A DNA stretch of 64,000 bases from Cytobacillus gottheilii. GTDB taxonomy: Bacteria; Bacillota; Bacilli; Bacillales; Cytobacillaceae. Position 1 is the stretch's first letter; each line of letters begins with the position of its first letter. Shown one piece after another: positions 9,083 through 15,770 of the stretch. The stretch spans positions 3,677,354-3,741,353 of the forward strand of contig NZ_KV440945.1 in NCBI RefSeq assembly GCF_001636345.1. The letters run 5' to 3'. The translations under genes and the position numbers were made by a program. The notes beneath the pieces are model-generated. The model was not told the origin of the DNA. It was given only the letters and a program-made list of their open reading frames with translations, and searched no databases.

Positions 9083-9121
9083 GGGTTCGAGGGACAGATC
9101 CGCTGACCCACTATATTTTCA
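9083..9121. repeat. GGGACAGG hairpin repeat, copy 3 (degenerate)
   Basis: The arm GGGTTCGAGGGACAGATCC and the loop ACCCACTATATTTTCAC match the other copies, but the second arm is nearly lost. It sits between the DUF4127 stop and the FAD oxidoreductase start. Confidence 0.65.
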
Positions 9122-9136
9122 CAGGTGCTTATAACC

Positions 9137-10672
9137 TTACCCTCTTACCCTTTTCTCAACTTCCAGCCCAACTTCAAACATGCGATTCCATGGCATATAA
9201 CAATCTTTTATGATGATTTCGCACTCATCGTCCTTGAGGTTTTCTTGAGCAAATTCATTTAATTGTTCTCTTACAATTTCGGAAACTCTTCCATTCTTGC
9301 CATCTACTAAAAAGTAGTTATAACCCCATTCAGGCAAAATAGAATGAGTGACATTTTTTCTGACAGAACTGCAATAGCCTGCATCTTCTACATAACGCAA
9401 TGCAAGGAAATTTTTATGAGTCTCCGTGCTGCCATATAGATTGTGAAGCATGCCTTGTGCAATGCATGTTCCTAAAGTATTGGAGCTTGTATTCCAGCCA
9501 GCATACCCTGCTAGCTTAAATAGAAGCTTCTTTCTTTTTAAAAGTTTTAAAAGAGCTAAATCGGAACCGTTTGCAAATGCGACATCTCCTACAGCACATG
9601 GAATGTTCCTTTCACAGATTGTATATTCGAGCTCTTCCGCAAAAGCAATCAGATTTCGATTCACCTGATATTTTGTACTAAGATTATCTTGAAAAGCTGC
9701 TTCCATCATGGGTTCTGCCGGTGAATTTACAAATAACGCAAAATCAGCTTCCCCGAGATTTGAAGCGAGCAGTCCGCCTGCCGCTAAAATCTGATATTTT
9801 AAACTTTCCATTAATGGACGATCCTCATATAACGGTATAACTGACGGACCTTCTGTACTTGAGAAAACAGGATAAACCAATGGTCTCTTCTTATTAAAGC
9901 TATTGAGCATTCTCGCCAGCAGCGTACAGCCGACTTCATCTGCTCCAGGATACATATAGACATCCAGCTCAAGATCAAAAGAGGCAATCGCTTCTCTTAC
10001 CTCCTGCTGATCAATCGCTGTCCAGCCGTAAGGTGCAGAATCATCCTGAGGAATAACCAAGAAATCAATGCTTCCATTTTTGACATATTGAAGGACGAGC
10101 TTATTGACCTCGACATTGATTTTTCTCCGGGATAAATAATCATCGGCAAACTCCTGCGGCAGCTGCTGCTTCAGATCTTCATATTGCTTCCTTTCTTCGT
10201 CAGATGCCAAATTGGCTGTAATCAAGTGATGGAGCTTTCCATATTGGAAGATTTCACTTCCCCAATCACCATAATAGTCCGGTTCTTCATCACTGCTTGA
10301 ATACTTCGGACATCTCATGATTAAGCTGAAGGCGTATATTTTTACATCTGGATTTATTTCTTTAATCCTGGAAAGTCCCGCTAGTGCGTTTTTGCATTCT
10401 TCCAGTGTGAGATGATGCAATCTGGAAGGAATAATGCCTCCATACAATAATGTATCGATGGAAAGAATGATCCCATCAGAATCTTCTGCTTCTTTATACA
10501 GCCATTCCCATATTTTTTCCGTGTTTCCCGGTGTTTTTTTATCTCCCATTATGCTGATATCTGGTCTAACGAGATTTTGGGTCGAGGGACCTGTCCCCGA
10601 GGCCCAAAGCATACTTGGAAAGTTGAAGTTGCATGGGCGTTCGTCGAGCGGGATGTAAGCAATTTTGTACAT
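9137..10672 (-). CDS. DUF4127 family protein
   Basis: A 511-residue protein of the DUF4127 family, recognised from YIPLDERPCNFNFP, GDKKTPGN, SIDTLLYGGIIPSR, DFLVIPQDDSAPYGW, YPGADEVGC and AGWNTSSNTLG. The family is uncharacterised but recurs with sugar ABC importers and oxidoreductases in Bacillota. GGGAG precedes the ATG. Residues about 25-31 (SGTGPST) are encoded by a piece of the hairpin repeat (10578-10602), in frame, within a conserved N-terminal block; whether activity survives is unknown. It follows the ABC permease genes and lies before the FAD oxidoreductase. Confidence 0.85.
   Translation of the reverse strand: MYKIAYIPLDERPCNFNFPSMLWASGTGPSTQNLVRPDISIMGDKKTPGNTEKIWEWLYKEAEDSDGIILSIDTLLYGGIIPSRLHHLTLEECKNALAGLSRIKEINPDVKIYAFSLIMRCPKYSSSDEEPDYYGDWGSEIFQYGKLHHLITANLASDEERKQYEDLKQQLPQEFADDYLSRRKINVEVNKLVLQYVKNGSIDFLVIPQDDSAPYGWTAIDQQEVREAIASFDLELDVYMYPGADEVGCTLLARMLNSFNKKRPLVYPVFSSTEGPSVIPLYEDRPLMESLKYQILAAGGLLASNLGEADFALFVNSPAEPMMEAAFQDNLSTKYQVNRNLIAFAEELEYTICERNIPCAVGDVAFANGSDLALLKLLKRKKLLFKLAGYAGWNTSSNTLGTCIAQGMLHNLYGSTETHKNFLALRYVEDAGYCSSVRKNVTHSILPEWGYNYFLVDGKNGRVSEIVREQLNEFAQENLKDDECEIIIKDCYMPWNRMFEVGLEVEKRVRG
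10578..10602. repeat. half copy of GGGACCTGTCCC repeat inside DUF4127 CDS
   Basis: TTGGGTCGAGGGACCTGTCC is identical to one arm of the repeat at 3716-3774, but only one arm is present. It lies within codons 24-32 or so of the DUF4127 gene and keeps the frame. Confidence 0.7.
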
Positions 10673-10688
10673 GTGAGGTCTCCCTTTT

Positions 10689-11534
10689 TTATCCTTTTAT
10701 GGCTCCTGATATGCCTTCCATATAATATTTTTGTGTGAATAAGAACACGATGATGATTGGAATGACTGAGATGATTGTACCGGCAGCAATCCAACCAAAG
10801 TTATATGAAAACTGGCCATTTAAAAAGCTTAATGCAGAAGCTAATGGATATTTCTCTGTATCCAGCACAATGATTGGCCATAGGAAGCTATTCCAGTTCG
10901 CCATAAATTCAAATAAGCCTACAACAGCGACAGCTGGCTTGATCATTGGCATCATTAACTGAACCCAAATCCGGAATTCAGAAGCGCCGTCCATTCTTCC
11001 CGAGTCTCTTATATCTCCCGGTATCCCCATAAATGCCTGCCTGAAAAGGAAGACATTAAAAACGGAAACAAGTGTTGGCAGCACTACACCAGTAAAGGTA
11101 TTAATCAAGCCTAGGTTATTAATTGTTAAATAGTTAACAACAAGTGCTGCGGCTGCAGGAATAATCATGGTTGAAACGAGCAGCAGGAAGATAAAATTTC
11201 TCCCTTTGAATCTGAAAATGGCTAACGGATAGGCCGTTAAAGCACTAAATAAAATACTTAATGTAACACCGAGGAATGTGATAATTACGGTGTTCCATAT
11301 ATATTTTAGAAAATCCATATACTCCCAAACTTCCAGATAGTTCTTGAAATCTATAAAAGTTGGAAATATCGCTGGCGGGAATGCAAAGATATTTTCACCA
11401 GGCATAAGGGACACACTTAATAACCAGAGAAACGGCCCCATCATGAAGAGAGCAAATAAGATTAACAGCACATAGACAATCAATTTACTGACAAAATTTT
11501 TAAACGGATTCTTTTTTTTCATAGGGTCATCCAT
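10689..11534 (-). CDS. carbohydrate ABC transporter permease (MalG type)
   Basis: A 281-residue inner component of a CUT1-type sugar importer. It has about six membrane segments and the EAA-like loop DGASEFRIWVQLMMPMIKPA that docks the ATPase. It ends in a typical YYMEGISGAIKG tail. It pairs with the permease just upstream (2 bases apart). No ATPase gene is present here, so a shared MsmX-type ATPase encoded elsewhere is likely. Two start choices exist (ATG 11534 or the ATG four codons later); neither has a strong ribosome site. Confidence 0.93.
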   Translation of the reverse strand: MDDPMKKKNPFKNFVSKLIVYVLLILFALFMMGPFLWLLSVSLMPGENIFAFPPAIFPTFIDFKNYLEVWEYMDFLKYIWNTVIITFLGVTLSILFSALTAYPLAIFRFKGRNFIFLLLVSTMIIPAAAALVVNYLTINNLGLINTFTGVVLPTLVSVFNVFLFRQAFMGIPGDIRDSGRMDGASEFRIWVQLMMPMIKPAVAVVGLFEFMANWNSFLWPIIVLDTEKYPLASALSFLNGQFSYNFGWIAAGTIISVIPIIIVFLFTQKYYMEGISGAIKG

Positions 11535-11535
11535 A

Positions 11536-12435
11536 TTAATATGGATTTACACCACCCCTCTTGTTAAACAGGAAGATGAAAATACTGAAGAATATGATAA
11601 TTACACTCACAATTAACCCAAGTGCAGATGAGTATCCAAACTCGAATTGCTCAAACCCTTGCTGGTAAATATACACACTGCTTGTTAACGTTGCATTTCC
11701 AGGGCCGCCAGAGGTTAAGACGAATACTTCATCAAATACTCGAATCGCTCCCATTAAGGAAACAAGCGTACATAAGAAGATATAGGGTTTTAGCAAAGGA
11801 ACGATGATCTTGCGGATTACTTGGAAGTTACTCGCTCCATCGATCTTGGCTGCCTCGATACAATCTTGAGGAATTGCCTGTAGGCCGGCAAGATAAATCA
11901 TCATGTAATACCCTAAGCCTTTCCATAACGTAATGAACATTAGAGACCATAGTGCTGTATCCTTATCAGAAAGCCAATTCACTTTCTCATCTATGATTCC
12001 TATTGACATTAACAGGTAGTTTAGAACTCCGTTTGAGCTCATTAGCCAGCCCCAGATTATCGCAACAGCAACCATTGAGGTTACAACTGGAATATAATAA
12101 GCTGTTCTGAAAAACTTAATTCCTGCAATTTTCCGATTGACCAAAACAGCCATTAAAATGGAGATAATTTGAATAAAGGGAACAATAATCATATAAAGCA
12201 GTGAGTTTTTAATCGAAGCAATAAAATCTACGTCAGAAAATGCACGTTTGAAGTTGTCCAGTCCTATAAATGATGTTTCTCCTATGACCGAATAGTTTGT
12301 AAAGGCCAAAGGAAGACTGTAAATAATCGGCCAAAAGGTAAATAGAACAAGCAATATGAGTCCTGGCGCCATAAATAGCCATGCCGTCTGAACTTCGGAA
12401 TATCTGCTGTAACCGAGAGCCCTTTTCTTTCCCAT
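11536..12435 (-). CDS. sugar ABC transporter permease (MalF type)
   Basis: A 299-residue CUT1 permease with six predicted membrane segments and the EAA loop AAKIDGASNFQVIRKIIVPLLKP. I chose the ATG at 12435 because AGGAGG lies 8 bases upstream; the earlier ATG at 12486 would add 17 residues without such a site. It forms the membrane channel with the neighbouring MalG-type permease and works with the lipoprotein encoded upstream. A 150-base gap separates it from the binding-protein gene. Confidence 0.93.
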   Translation of the reverse strand: MGKKRALGYSRYSEVQTAWLFMAPGLILLVLFTFWPIIYSLPLAFTNYSVIGETSFIGLDNFKRAFSDVDFIASIKNSLLYMIIVPFIQIISILMAVLVNRKIAGIKFFRTAYYIPVVTSMVAVAIIWGWLMSSNGVLNYLLMSIGIIDEKVNWLSDKDTALWSLMFITLWKGLGYYMMIYLAGLQAIPQDCIEAAKIDGASNFQVIRKIIVPLLKPYIFLCTLVSLMGAIRVFDEVFVLTSGGPGNATLTSSVYIYQQGFEQFEFGYSSALGLIVSVIIIFFSIFIFLFNKRGGVNPY

Positions 12436-12584
12436 AGGGTTTTTCCTCCTAAACGAAAATGGGCAGAAGTTCATCTGCCCATTCAATTTGATATCATCAA
12501 ATGCGCCATGGCGTATTTGTGCCCGATTTGTTCGAGGCTGCTAGTAAAAGCACGCTTACCGGAGATTTTCTTTCCTCCTTAAAG

Positions 12585-13856
12585 TTAACGAGCTAAAATA
12601 TCATTTACTTCTTTCTCAGCTGCTTCAAGCTCAGTGTCTAGATCTTCACCATTGATGTAGATATTTTGCAAACGTTTATTGATTGCACTATCCACATCGC
12701 TTGCGTTTTCAACACCAAGATAGAAGTCTGTCGCTTTATCCAAGCTTTCTACAGAAGCAGTTAGTGCTTGCCCTTCTAATGTTCCATCATTTTTATAGAA
12801 ATGTTCATCCTTCGCAGCTTCCTTAGTAGAAGGAAGTGTGTTGGCTGTTTTAGAGAATGCCAGCTGATTCTCATCATTTGTTAGAAAATGGGCAAAATCA
12901 GTTGCTGCATCTACATTCTTAGAATCTTTTGGAACAACTAGATTCATCGTATTTGTGAAACGAATGCCTGCTTTTCCAACAGGTGCCGGAACAGCGACAG
13001 TATTTTCATAAACATCTGGTGAAGCTGTCTTTAATTGGTTAATAAACGATGAGCTTGAGATGATCATTCCCACTTGTTCACTGCCAAATAATTGAATCTG
13101 CTTATCAAATGCAGGAACATCCTTTGGAATAACTCCAGCCTCGATTAAATCAATATTGCCTTGAATATATTCTTTTACTTCATCATTATTGAATATTGCT
13201 TTATCGCCATCTACAATTTTGTAGCCTTCTTCAAGGATTGAACGTGTTTCCATGGAGAATACATAACCAAATGAACCTGTAGTATCAGCAATTTGTTTTC
13301 CCCAATCCGCCAGATCTTCTTTTGTCTCTGGAGGGTTGCTTACATCAAGACCAGCTTCTTCTGCTAATGTCTTGTTGATGTAAAGAACCGGAATACCTGT
13401 ATACCAAGGAAGTGCATATGAACCATCACCTTGTGCAGTAGAATTATAGATTCCTTCAAAATAAATAGCTTTTTCCTCATCCGTTAATTGCTCGTTGAAA
13501 TCTACTAAAGCTTCTTTTGATGCCATTTGCTGGGCCATAACCGTATTTAAGTTAACAACGTCAGGTGCTTGATCACTTGCAATACTTGTTAATAACTTGT
13601 TTTGAACAGCATCATACGGGAAGTCCTTCCAGTCAACTTTTACGCCAGGATTCTCTTCTTCATATTTTGCAATAAGATCGTTGAAATAATCATTGAATGT
13701 TGGCTGAAGTGCGATTGTCCAAAATTCAATAGATGTTTCTCCATCACCTTTTTCAGAATCTGATGAGCCTGCGTCCTCAGAGTTACATGCCGCTAATACT
13801 CCCAAAACAAGTAAAAACAGCGCTGCCGATAATACTTTTTTGAAACCTTTGCTCAT
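12585..13856 (-). CDS. extracellular sugar-binding lipoprotein of ABC importer
   Basis: About 423 residues, family 1 solute-binding protein. A lipoprotein signal with lipobox LAAC lies near residues 20-25, followed by an acidic Ser/Gly linker. IEFWTIALQPTF, DWKDFPYDAVQNKLLTSIASD and FAHFLTNDENQLAFSKTANTLPSTK are typical family motifs. The ATG at 13856 is preferred (GGGGGGA six bases upstream) to the GTG at 13871. It is anchored outside the membrane and hands oligosaccharide to the two permeases. A cre site lies about 70 bases before it. Confidence 0.93.
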   Translation of the reverse strand: MSKGFKKVLSAALFLLVLGVLAACNSEDAGSSDSEKGDGETSIEFWTIALQPTFNDYFNDLIAKYEEENPGVKVDWKDFPYDAVQNKLLTSIASDQAPDVVNLNTVMAQQMASKEALVDFNEQLTDEEKAIYFEGIYNSTAQGDGSYALPWYTGIPVLYINKTLAEEAGLDVSNPPETKEDLADWGKQIADTTGSFGYVFSMETRSILEEGYKIVDGDKAIFNNDEVKEYIQGNIDLIEAGVIPKDVPAFDKQIQLFGSEQVGMIISSSSFINQLKTASPDVYENTVAVPAPVGKAGIRFTNTMNLVVPKDSKNVDAATDFAHFLTNDENQLAFSKTANTLPSTKEAAKDEHFYKNDGTLEGQALTASVESLDKATDFYLGVENASDVDSAINKRLQNIYINGEDLDTELEAAEKEVNDILAR

Positions 13857-13925
13857 TGCAATTCCCCCCACAAATTTTTTATTTTGGTACCTCTAGATAA
13901 TTTCCTTACGTCTTATGAGATAGGT

Positions 13926-13939
13926 TGTAACCGTTTTCA
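13926..13939. promoter_or_regulatory. cre site (CcpA operator)
   Basis: TGTAACCGTTTTCA fits the cre consensus TGWAANCGNTNWCA at every position. It lies in the 170-base gap before the sugar-binding lipoprotein gene, where catabolite repression of the importer and downstream genes would be expected. Match seen; CcpA binding inferred. Confidence 0.75.
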
Positions 13940-14041
13940 TAAGGTGTTTCTAAAAAAGTTTTCTATCTATTTAGAATTTATCACCTTTTGGAGATTAAAT
14001 CCACCTTTTTATTAAAAAAATAAAAAAATCTCCATTTTGTT

Positions 14042-14641
14042 CTAAACTTGATTTGCAGCATATTCACTTTTTTGTTCGAACATCGCTAAATACACCGTAA
14101 ATGCTATTAAACTAAAAGATATGAAAAAGGGAACAAACTTCAGGTAGATTGATAGGATCACAATCAGCATAGTGAAGAAAATAATAAGTAAAGGTTTTAG
14201 CGGTTTTCTGATAAATAGGATAAAGCTAGTAATAAAGAGCGGTTTAAAATGGGATTCTCCTAAGATAAATAGTTTGATAAGATTGCTGCCGATTCCTGAA
14301 AATAGCAGAACTAAGAGGATCATTAAAGGAAGCAGGAAATTCTGGAGTTCATTCGGCATATAAAATACAGCAATAATATCTCCAATTATGACAACTGAGA
14401 TAAACAATAGAACGATCCAAATTTTCACTCCTTTTTTTATATATTGATAAAAAAGAAGTAAGAATTGTTTCCAAGCTGGGATTGAGTCTTCTTCATACAT
14501 TGATTTAACAGATCCAACTAAAGCAACAAATGCAGGGATTGCCGTTACAATTGGTATGGAGCATAGGATGAATAAGAAATTTAATATCACTAAATCAACA
14601 ATATTCTCAAGAACCTCAAATACTTTATTTTGGCGGACCAT
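14042..14641 (-). CDS. YesL family (DUF624) membrane protein
   Basis: A 199-residue protein with about five hydrophobic segments. It has the family pattern of an N-terminal ILNFLFILCSIPIVTAIPA segment followed by SMYEEDSIPAWKQFLLLFYQY. DUF624/YesL proteins are regularly encoded beside CUT1 sugar importers and regulators in Bacillus. Their function is unknown. It lies 25 bases after the RpiR regulator gene and just before the cre-containing gap, so it is probably cotranscribed with the regulator. Confidence 0.85.
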   Translation of the reverse strand: MVRQNKVFEVLENIVDLVILNFLFILCSIPIVTAIPAFVALVGSVKSMYEEDSIPAWKQFLLLFYQYIKKGVKIWIVLLFISVVIIGDIIAVFYMPNELQNFLLPLMILLVLLFSGIGSNLIKLFILGESHFKPLFITSFILFIRKPLKPLLIIFFTMLIVILSIYLKFVPFFISFSLIAFTVYLAMFEQKSEYAANQV

Positions 14642-14666
14642 TCTATTTCACCTTCTCTGCTGGATA

Positions 14667-15524
14667 TTAGTACAGCTTGTCTAAAACCGATTCCGCTGTA
14701 TTTTTGATTGCCTTTGATGCCTGTTCTTTATTTTTGAGAGCCGCGTTTGTTGCCAGCACATCCAATAGTACAAGCTGAGCAATTTTGGATGAAAAAATGC
14801 CTCCTTCAAAAGGAGATTCTTTATTCGCAGCCAGGAAAATGAGATCGGCATATTTAGTAATTGGTGATCTTGCCTGGTTAGTAATACAGATCACATAAGC
14901 TTTATTATCTTTGGCAATTTTCACTGCATCCACAACATCTTTGGTGCTGCCTGATGAAGAGATTGCAATGACTAAATCCTCTTCACCTAACAATGAGGCC
15001 GTCATGGACATGATATGTGAATCAGAAACATGCTCGGTATTATATCCCAGTCTCATTAAACGATGTTTTCCATCTAAGGCCGTCATTCCCGAGGAGCCTA
15101 CACCAAAGAATAGAATCTTGTTAGCACGGTTGATTTTCTCTACCGCAGCTTCCAGGACACTTTCTTGAAATAAAGCTACAGTGTCGTTTATTGAACTAAT
15201 ATTCTGATTGGCAATTTTCTTCGTAATAACGTCTACAGAGTCATTCTCATCAATTTTCCCATATACATGTTCGTCAACTTCCATTAAATTTTGTGCAACT
15301 GATAATTTAAATTCCTGAAAGCCTCTATAGCCTAATTTCCTGCAAAAACGCAAAACAGTTGTTTCACCAACTCCAACTGATTCTGCTAAATCTGTTACAG
15401 AGGAATACACAGCTTCCTTATGATGCTCCATTATATAATTCGCTACCTTTTGCTCTGTTTTCGTCAGCGAATTATAAACAGATTTTATAATCAATAGCGG
15501 TTTCGAATTCTCTGTTTTTTGCAT
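14667..15524 (-). CDS. MurR/RpiR family transcriptional regulator
   Basis: A 285-residue regulator with an N-terminal RpiR HTH (about 1-77; SLTKTEQKVANYIMEH and GVGETTVLRFCRKLGYRGFQEFK). A C-terminal SIS sugar-phosphate-binding domain (about 125-250) has FFGVGSSG, AISSSGSTKDVVDAVKIA and CITNQARSPITKYAD. AAAGGAG precedes the ATG. It is placed at the head of the importer genes and probably senses a phosphorylated amino sugar such as ManNAc-6-P or GlcNAc-6-P to control the cluster. Confidence 0.92.
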   Translation of the reverse strand: MQKTENSKPLLIIKSVYNSLTKTEQKVANYIMEHHKEAVYSSVTDLAESVGVGETTVLRFCRKLGYRGFQEFKLSVAQNLMEVDEHVYGKIDENDSVDVITKKIANQNISSINDTVALFQESVLEAAVEKINRANKILFFGVGSSGMTALDGKHRLMRLGYNTEHVSDSHIMSMTASLLGEEDLVIAISSSGSTKDVVDAVKIAKDNKAYVICITNQARSPITKYADLIFLAANKESPFEGGIFSSKIAQLVLLDVLATNAALKNKEQASKAIKNTAESVLDKLY

Positions 15525-15638
15525 ACAGCATCTCCTTTATATAAGTATGATTTCTTTTGAAGAAACATTCCTTCATTAAATTAAAAAGAGGATATATCCT
15601 CCAATTATAGAATACAAAACCATCCCTCTTGCGTCAAT

Positions 15639-15701
15639 GGGGACAGGTCCCTTGACTCATTATTATTTGCAGTGGGAAATGGGACCTGTCCCTCTGACCC
15701 A
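15639..15701. repeat. GGGACAGGTCCC hairpin repeat, copy 5
   Basis: The arms GTCAATGGGGACAGGTCCC and GGGACCTGTCCCTCTGAC enclose an AT-rich loop. It lies between the RpiR gene and the large secreted protein gene and is the rightmost copy noticed. Confidence 0.85.
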
Positions 15702-15726
15702 AGTTAGCTGGAAAACAGAACCCTTC

Positions 15727-15763
15727 AAAAAAAGCACAAAGGATGCTGCAACACCCATTGTGC
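15727..15763 (-). terminator. Rho-independent terminator of the secreted GHL10 gene
   Basis: The stem GCACAA/TTGTGC (15734-15739 against 15758-15763) is followed on the minus strand by TTTTTTT. It lies a few bases after the stop at 15771 and separates that gene from the RpiR gene. Confidence 0.65.
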
Positions 15764-15770
15764 CCTTCTA

